A stretch of DNA of 64,000 nucleotides, taken from Nilaparvata lugens. Lineage: Eukaryota; Arthropoda; Insecta; Hemiptera; Delphacidae. Shown here in pieces: positions 37,401 through 39,344 of the stretch. The stretch spans positions 26,180,070-26,244,069 of the forward strand of contig NC_052516.1 in NCBI RefSeq assembly GCF_014356525.2, read 5' to 3'. The position numbers and the translations under genes are program-made. The notes below the pieces were generated by a model. The model saw only the letters and a program-made list of their open reading frames with translations, was not told the origin of the DNA and ran no database searches. Numbering within the stretch: the first letter of the stretch is position 1; each line of letters begins with the position of its first letter.

Positions 37401-37914
37401 ATGGAGTATTGTACGCCAGTCTTCTCGAGAACAGATAGTCTGAATCCTCCCACCTTGGGACCTTGGTGAGTCAGTATGGAGAAGAAGAAGTGTCCTTGCT
37501 ACTCGTAATGCTGTGCATCATACTTCCGAAAACCCTTCAAGGAACTCAGTTCCCCAATCAGCAAACTAGCAAGCTACCAATACCAAAACAAAATAAACTA
37601 AAAAAAAACATTTCTTCATAATTTCCATGGTTTATAATATCTAAAAAGATCTAATCCTACAGCAAATAAGTTAACTAATAAACTGTAAAAATATGAGTAA
37701 TAAGAAGTCCACATAATAAAATATATAGGAAATAGTGGTCGATCGATATGACAAATTCAACTAAAAAAAATATTGATTGACAAATACTTACATTTGATAG
37801 GTAATAATGAGTGAATAATGGCACTAAAACCAGAGCGAGAGTTACCAAAACGATAATACGTGACAGCTTGACATTGGCTAGCCATAGACAGACTAGCTCT
37901 TTGGTAAAACTCAT
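1797..37914 (-). CDS. EXTL3: Exostosin-like 3 glycosyltransferase (complete gene, 15 coding exons)
   Basis: This is the full gene span; the exons are listed separately. Joining 15 exons with GT-AG borders and matching phases gives 908 residues with no internal stop, close to the ~920 of vertebrate EXTL3. The layout is: a short cytoplasmic tail, a signal-anchor helix (about residues 20-40), a coiled-coil stem (about 60-134), a GT47 exostosin-type domain (about 170-540), and a GT64 domain (about 650-905) with the metal-binding DDD at 733-735. Known role of the family: a Golgi/ER type II membrane enzyme that adds the first alpha-GlcNAc to the glycosaminoglycan linker and so commits it to heparan sulfate. 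Introns are large (up to 8.4 kb) and packed with mobile DNA. The fly orthologue is brother of tout-velu (botv). Identity is very secure from the GT64 half; the proline-rich part of exon 4 and the acidic end of exon 5 are poorly conserved. Confidence 0.96.
2170..3069. mobile_element. Inverted-repeat element rich in GAGCAAATGCTC palindromes
   Basis: The ends are inverted: CCATATGAATAAA on the left and TTTATTCATATG on the right. Inside are many degenerate copies of a palindrome of the type GAGCAAATGCTC or GAGCATATGCTC, in both orientations, clustered at both ends around a less repetitive core (about 2340-2830). It lies in EXTL3 intron 14. No coding sequence is visible, so it is probably a non-autonomous DNA transposon or foldback element. 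Confidence 0.6.
3217..3321 (-). CDS. EXTL3: EXTL3 exon 14
   Basis: This exon encodes residues 840-874, opening with [20 protein letters not shown] and ending with HKCINFFTQ, a strongly conserved cysteine-containing stretch of the GT64 domain. The acceptor is TTTTTGTAG and the donor is GTATGT. Phase 0 at both ends. Confidence 0.95.
3330..3972. other. Intron 13 part, nothing recognised
   Basis: AT-rich intronic DNA between exon 14 and the GC-richer tandem repeat. I see no open frame or clear repeat structure, only a pair of short similar phrases near 3785-3830 and 3940-3970 that resemble the boundary of exon 13 (a TGGAGGTTTTCTTG phrase with a nearby GTGATATG). Confidence 0.4.
3973..4553. repeat. 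GC-rich tandem repeat, about 2.1 units of ~270 bp
   Basis: The phrase GTGGAACTCACGTAGGTCAC recurs at 3982, 4245 and 4526, giving spacings of 263 and 281 bp. The whole unit between them is repeated, with landmarks such as GGGCGGCCATTCAGGC and CTCCAGGCACAAATGTGGG. Base composition is far more GC-rich than the surrounding intron. Long overlapping open frames on both strands come from this composition; they do not resemble a protein I know. It lies in EXTL3 intron 13. Confidence 0.75.
4853..5001 (-). CDS. EXTL3: EXTL3 exon 13
   Basis: This exon encodes residues 790-839, including [40 protein letters not shown] and the conserved [14 protein letters not shown] core of the GT64 active-site region. 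Its acceptor ends in AACAG and its donor is GTTAGT. It enters with a split Gly codon (phase 1) and leaves in phase 0. Confidence 0.96.
5740..6400 (-). pseudogene. 5'-truncated LINE fragment: C-terminal part of a reverse transcriptase
   Basis: The 170-codon open frame at 6390-5878 matches the region after the catalytic core of non-LTR reverse transcriptases: [19 protein letters not shown], then [11 protein letters not shown], then [19 protein letters not shown] near the end. These are the thumb and connection landmarks of CR1/Jockey/L2-type LINEs. The palm motifs are absent, so this is a 5'-truncated copy, typical of abortive target-primed insertion. Minus-strand orientation is confirmed by the TATTTTATTGTCATTAAAC phrase at its 3' side, the reverse of a LINE tail. 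It sits between the arms of the 5459-10297 element. Confidence 0.8.
6594..6655. repeat. Perfect short hairpin
   Basis: AAAACGCATGAAAAATAGA is followed about 20 bp later by its exact reverse complement, with near-matching sequence just outside (TACTTACA / TGTACGTAA). It is either a small foldback element or the end of the neighbouring insertion. Confidence 0.6.
7359..7961 (-). repeat. Interspersed repeat family A, copy 1 (inverted)
   Basis: It shares long phrases with the copies at 8130, 10770, 23690 and 39345: TCACCGGATCTCGAAAACGG, ATTCGATTGCACTAG, GGAAACTCGCTGAAGGACAT, and an end phrase with GGAGCTCGGTGCCCCG. No protein is encoded. Copies end in a phrase like AAATTGCTCGCTTAATATAA on one side and CGAGCTTCGCTCTGG on the other. 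Confidence 0.7.
8130..8872 (+). repeat. Interspersed repeat family A, copy 2
   Basis: Opposite orientation to copy 1 and facing it about 170 bp away, so the two could pair as a large hairpin. It ends TTGCTCGCTTAATATAATAG near 8872. Its first half contains an insertion or variant segment (about 8180-8460) with the phrase GCCCAAAACTGTTTCTTCCC, which belongs to the common LINE-3'-end-like repeat family (see 34500). Confidence 0.65.
9133..9291. repeat. Foldback hairpin with ~42-bp arms
   Basis: The left arm, 9133-9174, contains TTTTTTATCTGAAGTGTTCC. The right arm, 9250-9291, is its near-perfect inverse. The spacer is about 75 bp. It lies inside the hAT-like element. Confidence 0.75.
10453..10577 (-). 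CDS. EXTL3: EXTL3 exon 12
   Basis: This exon encodes residues 748-790: [19 protein letters not shown], then [16 protein letters not shown], both hallmark GT64 stretches. It enters in phase 2 (split Arg) and leaves in phase 1 (split Gly). The acceptor is TTTTCAG and the donor is GTAAGC. Confidence 0.96.
10770..11385 (-). repeat. Interspersed repeat family A, copy 3
   Basis: Same orientation as copy 1, with the landmarks TCACCGGATCTCGAAACCGG, AAACTCGCTGAAGGACATTG and an end phrase with GAGCGAAGCTCGGTCCCCG. Its start is preceded by a short tandem of the phrase ATGTTTATATGTTTCG. It sits in EXTL3 intron 11. Confidence 0.7.
12008..12285. mobile_element. MITE-like element with terminal inverted repeats
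   Basis: CCACACTATCGCCCA on the left is mirrored by TGGGCGATAGTGTGGA on the right. The left end is itself tandemly duplicated: a 24-bp unit CCGCATCCACACTATCGCCC plus AATG occurs twice. The interior is GC-richer, with inverted TTGGCCTTCGCTTG-like phrases. A related, more decayed sequence is at about 62100-62245. The open frames over it are by-products. Confidence 0.65.
12752..12879 (-). CDS. EXTL3: EXTL3 exon 11 (metal-binding DDD)
   Basis: This exon encodes residues 706-748, including [20 protein letters not shown] followed by [15 protein letters not shown]. The DDD (733-735) is the divalent-metal and nucleotide-sugar binding motif of GT64. The acceptor is TTTCAG and the donor is GTAACA; it leaves in phase 2. 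Confidence 0.97.
13138..13475 (+). mobile_element. tRNA-derived SINE
   Basis: The head has an A box, TAGCCGAGTTG (13141-13151), and a perfect B box, GGTTCGAATCC (13197-13207), spaced as in a tRNA with a long variable arm (Leu/Ser-like). That combination defines an internal RNA polymerase III promoter. The sequence continues about 260 bp beyond the head into an unrelated body, so it is a SINE and not a tRNA gene; no acceptor-stem pairing closes it. It is antisense to EXTL3, in intron 10. Confidence 0.75.
13547..13621 (-). CDS. EXTL3: EXTL3 exon 10
   Basis: A small 75-nt exon encodes residues 681-705, [20 protein letters not shown] then GVPVH. This matches the conserved VVWNSP strand of the GT64 nucleotide-binding fold. 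The acceptor is TTTTTTCAG and the donor is GTAAGT. Phase 0 at both ends. Confidence 0.95.
13994..14277. mobile_element. MITE family E, copy 1
   Basis: Inverted ends carry phrases like AATAGCGTGAGTAGAAATCC. Subterminal inverted pieces include AACTTTTACTGTTATCTC on the left and its inverse on the right. A second copy is at 46082-46352 in intergenic DNA. No coding capacity. It lies in EXTL3 intron 9, just before the LINE's 3' end. Confidence 0.75.
14683..15177 (-). other. LINE 3' UTR and tail
   Basis: This is the stretch between the reverse transcriptase stop codon and the A-rich tail. On the minus strand it ends TTGAATAAATAAAAAAA, combining a poly(A) signal with a short A run. No coding sequence. 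Because the LINE is in sense with EXTL3, this signal lies in the EXTL3 pre-mRNA. Confidence 0.7.
15178..17022 (-). CDS. LINE reverse transcriptase (main part of endonuclease-RT ORF)
   Basis: 614 residues. The palm motifs are complete: SAPGLDGI (113-120), [17 protein letters not shown] (172-188), [14 protein letters not shown] (241-254), [10 protein letters not shown] (299-308), and the catalytic FADD (330-333). The C-terminal part has the IWGATNF and [12 protein letters not shown] landmarks typical of CR1/Jockey-group LINEs. It copies the element's RNA into DNA at a nicked chromosomal site. It is really the continuation of the endonuclease ORF: frame breaks near 17030 and 17370 separate it from the pieces upstream, so the apparent start codon here is not the natural one. 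Confidence 0.93.
   Translation of the reverse strand: MYEAGKDNKKMWKVIKDATDSKSKTKMKLNAIKIDDRIFNLKENPETVLNHMNNFFTNVGEEMAETIIDSLRKPLDQIISQYRPVTRTLHSIYFHPVTEDELLEAISSLRNDSAPGLDGINNRTLKSIKNVIVKPLIHIFNLSLSKGIFPKAMKETCVRPLHKEGDKTNATNYRPISLISNISKILEKLVKKRLVNYMEKNNLLSRNQFGFREGRSTEDAVLELSNFVTDKLENNKKCAAVFLDLAKAFDTVNHSLLLKKLEAMGIRGVPLAWCRSYLCDRRQKVKVEEHLSSEETMFGIPQGTVLGPILYLAYANELCSIKIRGRVIAFADDTCILFEGNTWEEVFNLAQEELIKVDKWLRENLLTVNATKTKFLAFSLTERTRPPDSSIILHHCGSTNNPCDCPSIQQVNEIKYLGTIVDNKFKWDKHINLSITRIRKLLYKFYQLRKILNYETLKTVYFSLVQSILRYVIIIWGATNFTHVEPLYKLQKRILKIIGFKENQFPTNILFKDSKVLSVRQLYIQAIITRMRRNNEHIRLADHNHQTRQRNTYSIVPRMNTTFGQRNYTYLGPKIYNSIPSYIREEFNRHRFKKSLFSWLVDIGVENCENLVRL
16980..17342 (-). pseudogene. 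Linker segment between LINE endonuclease and RT, out of frame
   Basis: This is the middle piece of the same protein, encoding the basic stretch [20 protein letters not shown] and a KDQYYREN phrase that normally lies between endonuclease and palm. It joins the endonuclease piece by a -1 shift near 17370 and the RT piece by a one-base slip near 17030, in a GAGAGAA context. These are most simply single-base mutations in this copy. Confidence 0.85.
17366..18169 (-). CDS. LINE APE-type endonuclease domain
   Basis: 267 residues, the N-terminal part of the endonuclease-RT protein. The APE signature residues are present: Asn47 in CLNIRSI, Glu76 in LTECW, Tyr146 in IYRSP, Asp178/Asn180 in GDMN, Asp223-His224 in CIDHIATN, and Asp244-His245 in ITDHF. 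It nicks target DNA to prime reverse transcription. The start ATG lies within the last codons of the helicase ORF: the two share the 8 bases ATGAGTAA, so translation probably depends on termination and reinitiation. It stops early at 17366 because of a frameshift. Confidence 0.92.
   Translation of the reverse strand: MSNNNLSNLLSFEDLDYFEEINDEVINNSQQLCAALSSCDLSIFCLNIRSIRRNFDELMIQLCDINFSFDVIILTECWIRTEFVLQSIRGYDVFSTINNPLQNDGVVVYVKDSINVQCVELHINQANVLHIRLDAADKKWNILAIYRSPSFNDITDFLSDLESILNELRGQQVICAGDMNINTLQIRPHHQLNDYCDLLSEHGLRLCIKQATRTTTETASCIDHIATNSRDNLFPIIYESTITDHFTTILGVQHISRNSANELEHMK
18162..19511 (-). CDS. Viral-type superfamily 1 helicase ORF of the LINE
   Basis: 449 residues counted from a TTG-coded Leu; the frame is open upstream to about 19562. 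All SF1 (alphavirus-like Hel1) motifs are intact: Walker A GVPGCGKT (158-165), Walker B VFIDEA (228-233), motif [13 protein letters not shown] (255-264), motif IV TRRCP (290-294), motif [11 protein letters not shown] (362-371), and motif VI VAMSRHT (396-402). These resemble tobamovirus-like replicase helicases far more than cellular SF1 enzymes or the Pif1 helicases of Helitrons. Such proteins use ATP to unwind or translocate on RNA. It lies between ORF1 and the endonuclease-RT, in the same orientation, overlapping the latter by 8 nt. I infer it is a gene taken from an RNA virus and kept by the element; its role there is unknown (perhaps clearing RNA structure or RNA-DNA hybrids). Confidence 0.92.
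   Translation of the reverse strand: MDIPHENDGSEDCPKGYLPYDSILYAYLNSMIEIRNFIQQYDVLNADLYRGVLSSLNSNISSSAACIQEIRQNEMNIYDNRLKTFLWPTSTTYRMGFCFENEGKYVPYHETTKSFLTKEKYILVSRDTQIMLNAELLKNILKVDITNCKMPKITWMDGVPGCGKTHFILQQHTPGKDLILCQTRAGINEIRQEVNRIHKNKYERIIKQDYRTVSSFIINGSKKQYKRVFIDEAVLMHAGFVGFVSSLAGASEIILLGDSNQIPYIERSKLTAEWSHISSLCEKRIHQTVTRRCPIDVCYILSSYYQDIGTKNEVLLSVRPPITNGELGPLEPNTLILTFTQLEKKTVLEELQSKLHPSIKVHTIHEAQGLTHKNVVLIRNNKKQLGIYNSTQHVIVAMSRHTQTFRYITTGQEDLVLTLIRKLKDVSEEFLLSWNERNMEGINESLNNE
19553..20063 (-). CDS. Unrecognised segment upstream of the helicase, probably its N-terminal part
   Basis: An open frame runs from a TGA at about 20066 down to a TGA at 19553 and contains no ATG; the first plausible near-cognate start is a TTG at 19942. 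It encodes Ser/Lys-rich sequence then [19 protein letters not shown] and [20 protein letters not shown] do not recognise the fold. It ends in LVIKKK at a run of 10 A; a -1 slip on that run (or one extra A) continues directly into the helicase frame. ORF1 stops only about 16 bp before this frame opens. It may be the N-terminal domain of the helicase protein, or a decayed separate ORF. Confidence 0.6.
20082..21071 (-). CDS. LINE ORF1 with zinc knuckles (gag-like), main part
   Basis: 329 residues, with the frame open further upstream. The C-terminal third has two CX2CX4HX4C knuckles, [14 protein letters not shown] and [14 protein letters not shown], followed by a looser [14 protein letters not shown] pattern. 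Before them is a region with [20 protein letters not shown], like the RNA-recognition-type segment of many arthropod LINE ORF1 proteins, and a Lys-rich middle. It binds the element's RNA in a ribonucleoprotein. It joins the N-terminal piece through a frame break at an A9 run near 21127. Confidence 0.9.
   Translation of the reverse strand: MVIVKVETRAVTISQISDSLGHPKIHDSLQDISKSVQEIKNKDRPITYADMIQLPKKATSSDPQSNNQVRKILPKEQVVLIKPSNSTGNEKQDSEKIKGTLKTNIARKDNIKIKKTVPVRGGGLLIVLDSLEDKKKLLKNKAVNNDQIKISEPQNKKPRIIVYDVPSDLTNKEVTEEIYNKNFVNSRIEKQKFEEGCKPSFKLGPKNKDSVHWVVECEPEIRKAIINKKKIFIDMTSCRVNDYHAVQRCYKCQVYGHITKHCKKEEDICGHCSITGHNIKTCPSIDKPPVCFNCKRADKPSDHKVNYLKCPSYVKALQQSIDRTNYGSA
21103..21351 (-). CDS. LINE ORF1 N-terminal piece
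   Basis: 82 codons from the ATG at 21351: an acidic stretch ([12 protein letters not shown]), then a probable helix, ending in [11 protein letters not shown]. At the AAAAAAAAA run (about 21127-21135) the frame leaves the one used by the rest of ORF1; eight A instead of nine would fuse them. I treat it as the true N-terminus of ORF1. Confidence 0.7.
   Translation of the reverse strand: MRSPTKPPDGLIPQFEEEEEEDNFPGNQGLKVREQPGKMETVEQLLLSEFNTDIMNMKSISSEFKEWASSEFKKKQGFQSRI
21491..21534 (-). promoter_or_regulatory. LINE 5' end: two 22-bp tandem repeats with initiator-like motif
   Basis: Positions 21491-21512 and 21513-21534 are identical except for one base. On the minus strand each contains ACTCAGTCTTACAGC, and TCAGTC matches the insect initiator consensus, where internal LINE promoters start transcription. 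They mark the likely 5' boundary of the LINE. No clear downstream promoter element was seen at the usual distance. Confidence 0.55.
21541..21664. mobile_element. Foldback MITE
   Basis: The left arm begins TTACGTCACATGGACGGG and continues to CTTTTGCAG. The right arm is its inverse (CTGCAAAAGACATTCACGTC ending in AACGTAA). A second nested inverted pair, TAGTCGAGGC / GCCGAGACTA, sits in the centre. It lies immediately upstream of the LINE 5' end. Confidence 0.7.
22048..22434 (-). CDS. EXTL3: EXTL3 exon 9
   Basis: A 387-nt, GC-rich exon encodes residues 552-680. It contains the signature [20 protein letters not shown] and then [20 protein letters not shown], the first strand of the GT64 domain, and ends LPYLNK. 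The acceptor is TTATAG and the donor is GTGAAT. Phase 0 at both ends. Confidence 0.97.
22435..23284. other. Intron 8, nothing recognised
   Basis: AT-rich. It shows a loose internal repetition of phrases such as AATTGGAAAGTATAGATRAA and GATAAATTATCA (22480-22770), and a duplicated stretch ATTGAATGAATCTTRAGCTG at 23130 and 23256. No gene seen. Confidence 0.4.
23285..23536 (-). CDS. EXTL3: EXTL3 exon 8
   Basis: GC-rich 252-nt exon encodes residues 468-551, with [20 protein letters not shown] matching the conserved end of the exostosin-type domain. It opens [20 protein letters not shown]. The donor is GTGAGT. Phase 0 at both ends. Confidence 0.96.
23690..24482 (+). repeat. Interspersed repeat family A, copy 4, with inserted repeat
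   Basis: It starts with the CGAGCTTTGCTCTGG phrase and ends TTGCTCGCTTAATATAATAG. A LINE-3'-end-like segment (about 23760-24070, GGCTTATGCCCAAAACTG) is embedded. Near its end is an (AT)n tract and a chain of ATATAACCATATAACC. Confidence 0.65.
24590..25130. other. Intron 7 part, nothing recognised
   Basis: The overlapping plus-strand open frames at 24581-24932 show no recognisable motif. They are probably chance or decayed repeat. No promoter or RNA gene seen. Confidence 0.35.
25148..25420. mobile_element. Foldback MITE
   Basis: ACTTGGAGGGATATGCGGAAC at the left (from 25149) pairs with CTCTGCATATCCCTCCAAGT at the right. The interior is unique and GC-richer than the flanks. Confidence 0.65.
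25600..25830 (+). repeat. Interspersed repeat family B, 5' part only
   Basis: It starts TTGACCGAGCGAAGTGAGGT and is colinear with 30443-30668 through the phrase TGTTTATATGTTGCGCATTT. It stops at AGAGTAAAAATC, where the other copy continues into the longer body. An open frame on the minus strand is part of the repeat. Confidence 0.7.
25877..26066. repeat. Direct repeat flanking a near-perfect palindrome
   Basis: A ~70-bp phrase (including CATCGAACATSTTGAAAATG) occurs twice, 117 bp apart. Between them is CAGGACCTCCTAAATAC (25958-25974), a 2-nt loop, and its exact inverse (25977-25993). The palindrome may be a very small insertion or a cruciform-forming site that drove the duplication. Confidence 0.7.
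26436..26612 (-). CDS. EXTL3: EXTL3 exon 7
   Basis: This exon encodes residues 409-467, opening with [40 protein letters not shown] follows, the conserved R-x-x-E-A-L-x-x-G-x-I/V-P-V signature of exostosin (GT47) domains that binds the donor. The acceptor is TTGCAG and the donor is GTCAGT. Phase 0. Confidence 0.96.
26792..27648. mobile_element. MITE family C, copy 1, with LINE fragment inside
   Basis: The ends are inverted: TATAGTGAGGTTCACGTTAT at the left, and ATAACGTGGACCTCAC at the right. The complete 220-bp copy at 61299-61517 shows the uninterrupted form. The end sequence and TA-like flanks suggest a Tc1/mariner-type MITE. Here the interior is enlarged by a LINE fragment. Confidence 0.7.
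27215..27433 (+). pseudogene. LINE reverse transcriptase C-terminal fragment
   Basis: 72 codons with [20 protein letters not shown], then [20 protein letters not shown] and FKKHSENSL. This is the terminal region of CR1/Jockey-type LINE ORF2, comparable with [12 protein letters not shown] in the large LINE of this window. The palm is missing: a 5'-truncated remnant inside the MITE at 26792-27648. Confidence 0.75.
27742..27857 (-). CDS. EXTL3: EXTL3 exon 6
   Basis: This exon encodes residues 370-408, ending EWQLCGSE, which matches the conserved EWALCG segment of the exostosin domain. It enters in phase 1 and leaves in phase 0. The acceptor is TTACAG and the donor is GTATCA. Confidence 0.92.
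27900..29270. other. Intron 5, repeats only
   Basis: 28451-28509 is a GT microsatellite. From about 28590 to 29280 a loosely tandem phrase (AATGAATGAACGATTC / ATTCATTCACAAAATTGTAC) recurs every 70-90 bp at least eight times, a degenerate minisatellite. A TTTATTCATTCATTGTCACA phrase at 29030 is the reversed end of a LINE. No gene seen. Confidence 0.55.
29289..29621 (-). CDS. EXTL3: EXTL3 exon 5
   Basis: 333-nt, very GC-rich exon encodes residues 259-370. [12 protein letters not shown] opens the GT47 domain proper, followed by [14 protein letters not shown] and [12 protein letters not shown], which match conserved strands. The last 35 residues are Gly/Asp/Glu-rich and look like a lineage-specific loop. 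The best donor is GTGAGT at 29288, giving phase 1 that matches exon 6; a GTAGTA 4 nt further would break the frame. Confidence 0.93.
29940..30442. mobile_element. Left part of an element split by family B
   Basis: GATCACATTGGATGCTCG near 30077 and GAACAAGCGCACACATGGG near 30122 are mirrored at 31655-31725 (CGCGCTTGTTCCAGAATG, ATATCCAATGTGATCAT). The two halves are separated by the family B repeat at 30443-31553, which must have inserted later. Confidence 0.55.
30443..31553 (+). mobile_element. Interspersed repeat family B, full copy
   Basis: It runs from TTGACCGAGCGAAGTGAGGT to GGGCAAGGAAAGTAA. The body from about 30672 carries inverted ends: ACTTTCCTTGCC near the left and GGCAAGGAAAGT at the right. 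A (CA)n tract is at 31336-31410. Other copies are at 47840-48655 and 52741-53602. No protein is recognised; the shared open frames (HNFPCRYEN..., [16 protein letters not shown]) may be decayed coding or chance. Confidence 0.7.
31336..31410. repeat. (CA)n microsatellite
   Basis: About 37 uninterrupted CA dinucleotides inside family B. The Thr-His open frames here are translations of the microsatellite. Confidence 0.95.
31804..32453. mobile_element. Harbinger-like non-autonomous DNA transposon with MADF remnant
   Basis: The ends are imperfect inverted repeats: CTAGGTGGACCGTCCACTAG at the left, and CTACTGGAACCGTATTCAAC read inward from the right. At 32092-32215 [10 protein letters not shown] is followed, after a one-base slip, by [17 protein letters not shown], which resembles the MADF/Myb-like protein of PIF/Harbinger transposons. 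The rest is non-coding. Confidence 0.55.
32515..32887 (-). CDS. EXTL3: EXTL3 exon 4
   Basis: 373-nt, GC-rich exon encodes residues 135-259. A proline-rich stem ([20 protein letters not shown]) is followed by [20 protein letters not shown], the start of the exostosin domain (conserved C-x-F-x-R-C pattern), and [11 protein letters not shown]. The acceptor is TTAATAG and the donor is GTAAGT; it leaves in phase 1. Its first 131 bp are duplicated just upstream (32936-33066). Confidence 0.94.
32936..33066 (-). pseudogene. Tandem copy of the start of EXTL3 exon 4
   Basis: 131 bp aligned to 32751-32881 with no net length change and roughly 80% identity, offset by 185 bp. Homology also runs on into the intron side, so a 185-bp unit (acceptor plus about 44 codons) was duplicated. 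The copy keeps an open frame ([20 protein letters not shown]...) but has no GT donor where it ends, at GCCTC, so it cannot be a normal internal exon. Using its acceptor would run into the intron. Confidence 0.8.
33301..33492. mobile_element. Foldback MITE
   Basis: TAAAGCTGCGTTTACACCAA at the left is mirrored by TTGGTGTAAACCCAGCTTA at the right. The arms extend about 50 bp inward (ATTAACAAAATGT / ACATTTTGTTAAT). Confidence 0.8.
33707..33893. mobile_element. Foldback MITE with long near-perfect arms
   Basis: The left arm starts TAGGCTCAACTCACACTTAC and passes through AGAGCATGTGTTTTCAAAAA. The right arm is the inverse, ending GTGTGAGATGAGCCTA. The arms are about 75-80 bp with TA at each end. 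Confidence 0.8.
34066..34217 (-). CDS. EXTL3: EXTL3 exon 3 (coiled-coil stem)
   Basis: This exon encodes residues 84-134. Heptad-like [20 protein letters not shown], followed by [20 protein letters not shown], is a coiled coil that spaces the catalytic domains from the membrane. The acceptor is ATTACAG and the donor is GTATAC. It enters in phase 1 and leaves in phase 0. Confidence 0.93.
34500..34650 (-). repeat. LINE-3'-end-like interspersed repeat (family G), one of many
   Basis: The phrase AAAAAACAGGCTGTAGCCCAAA after a TTTATT-rich start is shared with copies near 8180, 23760, 24500 and 60900 on this strand, and with 36695-36996 and 46900-47030 on the other. In the reverse sense copies end in AATAAATAAATAAA, like a LINE or SINE tail. 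Confidence 0.6.
34662..35395 (+). mobile_element. Tc1/mariner-superfamily transposon, internally deleted
   Basis: Long terminal inverted repeats: CCGAGTGATTCAAAAAGGAC at the left and CCGTGTGATTCAAAAAGGAC read inward from the right, with homology for about 90 bp. TA flanks each end (34660-34661 and 35396-35397), the expected target duplication. About 734 bp in all. It retains only the C-terminal half of a transposase (next entry). Confidence 0.88.
34872..35275 (+). pseudogene. Transposase C-terminal fragment (IS630/Tc1/mariner DDE type)
   Basis: [20 protein letters not shown] carries the second catalytic Asp in the QDGAP context. [20 protein letters not shown] would carry the third acidic residue, but a frame break between SPD and LTPLDFF splits it: the first frame stops at 35069 and the second runs to 35275, ending [17 protein letters not shown]. 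The N-terminal DNA-binding region and first Asp are missing. Non-functional. Confidence 0.88.
35588..35714 (-). CDS. EXTL3: EXTL3 exon 2
   Basis: This exon encodes residues 42-84: [20 protein letters not shown], then [14 protein letters not shown], a segment typical of EXTL3 stems. The acceptor is AACAG and the donor is GTAATT. Enters in phase 0 and leaves in phase 1. Confidence 0.92.
36176..37058. repeat. 288-bp tandem duplication, second copy interrupted
   Basis: Copy 1 is 36176-36463. Copy 2 starts at 36464 and is almost identical, but is split by a 302-bp insertion (36695-36996) of family G, flanked by AAAAT on both sides where copy 1 has a single AAAAT. Both copies lie in EXTL3 intron 1. 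Confidence 0.85.
36695..36996 (+). mobile_element. Retrotransposed element, family G, with AAAAT target duplication
   Basis: It begins TTCGAGCTCAAAATTTAAG, includes GCAATAGCCTGTTTTTTCTT, and ends in repeats of AATA (AATAAATAAATAAATAAA). The empty site is preserved in the neighbouring copy, which fixes the ends exactly. It is either a SINE or the truncated 3' end of a LINE. Confidence 0.8.
37100..37660. other. Intron 1 part, nothing recognised
   Basis: More GC-rich than its surroundings from 37190 to 37560. The plus-strand open frame at 37281-37469 shows no motif I know. It may be a decayed repeat. Confidence 0.35.
37792..37914 (-). CDS. EXTL3: EXTL3 exon 1 (start and signal anchor)
   Basis: This exon encodes residues 1-41 from the ATG at 37914. 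A basic/polar start ([19 protein letters not shown]) is followed by a hydrophobic helix [15 protein letters not shown], a type II signal anchor. The donor is GTAAGT, phase 0. I chose this ATG because the frame fits exon 2 and the protein then has the usual short cytoplasmic tail. Two further ATGs upstream are out of frame or in a short upstream ORF. Confidence 0.9.
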
Positions 37915-38063
37915 GGCAGTATACTTTTTAATTCACTTTCTGGCTGCAGGTAACTTAGTTCAGTTTAAAATCCTATGGCCGGCATATTTCAATGTCCAAT
38001 AGAGACATTTGGTCATAATGTAAAAAGCTGTCAGCTTCATGATTTTCAATCATGTTTGTCTAC
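37915..38063 (-). promoter_or_regulatory. EXTL3 5' UTR part, with 26-codon upstream ORF
   Basis: A good acceptor (TTTTGTTACAG) at 38064-38066 suggests that the untranslated part of exon 1 begins at 38063 and a further 5' exon exists upstream. An upstream ORF of 26 codons runs from the ATG at 38053 to TAG at 37973, ending before the main start; it could lower translation of EXTL3. Confidence 0.5.
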
Positions 38064-39340
38064 CTGTAACAAAATGATTCAATATAAACTTAATATAATT
38101 TTACATGAAGAACTATGATGAAACACAATATGTGTCAATTCAATTTGCAGTTTCTGGGCACAATTTTTGGAGGTAATAGTATGAAAGACTCAAGTATAAT
38201 ATAGTTGAAGACGCCTCTAGATTTGACGGTACCGTAATAATATTGACCATGATATAAAAAATGCCTTATGACTTTATGTGCGGCAGTGTGGGGAATTCAT
38301 ATGAACAGAAAACTGTATTTGGAAGAAAAATATACTCAATTTGGATAGGAAATTGGAGTAAAATCAAAGATTAAATTAAAAAAAAATATAGTTGTTCCAA
38401 GGAAATGAAAAGATAGACTGTAGAACCTAGGTAGGTAACATTTTAAACTTCAACTGCTTCATAATTATATTTTTTTAGGAACAAATCATCCCTGAATTAA
38501 GAAATTTTTAATAAATGGATCCATAATTTTTTGTAATGATTATGAGCAATAAAAGAGCTGAAAAACTAAGAAAAACAATAGGCTTTACTTCAGCAATGAC
38601 AACATTGGTGTAACATTAAGTAAATCATAATTTACAACTTCTTGAATGAATTTAATTAGAATTTTTAATGATGTATAAGTGAATTAATGTGGAATGGATT
38701 AATTAGTAAGACTTACTACGTAAAACTTCACATTTCAATAAAAATTCTCTGATTAAAACCCCCACTTGCTAACAATAATATCTACATAACCTAAAATATT
38801 GAATAACAAAATTGCTGAAAGATGGATTGCCAACTGAAAAGGGCTCTGCGATGCAGTACAGGACTTCGAAAACATTCAGTTTAAATGTCGTTTCCGTGTA
38901 TATTTTCAGGAAATTGTGATATTCTACTGAACAAATCTCTTGATATAAACCTCAATTTGAGCTCGAAATCAATAAAAGCGCAGCTTCAGTAACTTTGTTA
39001 GCTGGGAGGGTTAAGTTGGTAACAGGTTGGCTCGATTTCTTACCCGCTAAAATTCAAAAATGTATATAAAAAACTGCTATCAGTACTACAGATACAGGAA
39101 TAATACAATTTCATAATATTAAGTAAATATGAATTACTAGTAGTTCTGTGACCAGTAGACCTCAAGCAGTATTCTCATCTAAAGGTACCTATTCAATTAG
39201 TTTTTTTTTAATCTGAGAATATTGATACTCATGGGCACGCATAATAATACCATGACTGCAAAACAAAATATTGAAACCGAAAACCTTAAAGATGCATACC
39301 TCTTTAAGGTATTTGATTGAAACTGTAGACCTTTTAGAAA
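38064..39340. other. Region upstream of EXTL3 exon 1, nothing recognised
   Basis: AT-rich. No CpG-island-like promoter and no open frame with motifs. A non-coding first exon and the promoter are expected here or further up, but I cannot place them. Confidence 0.35.
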
Positions 39341-39344
39341 ATAA

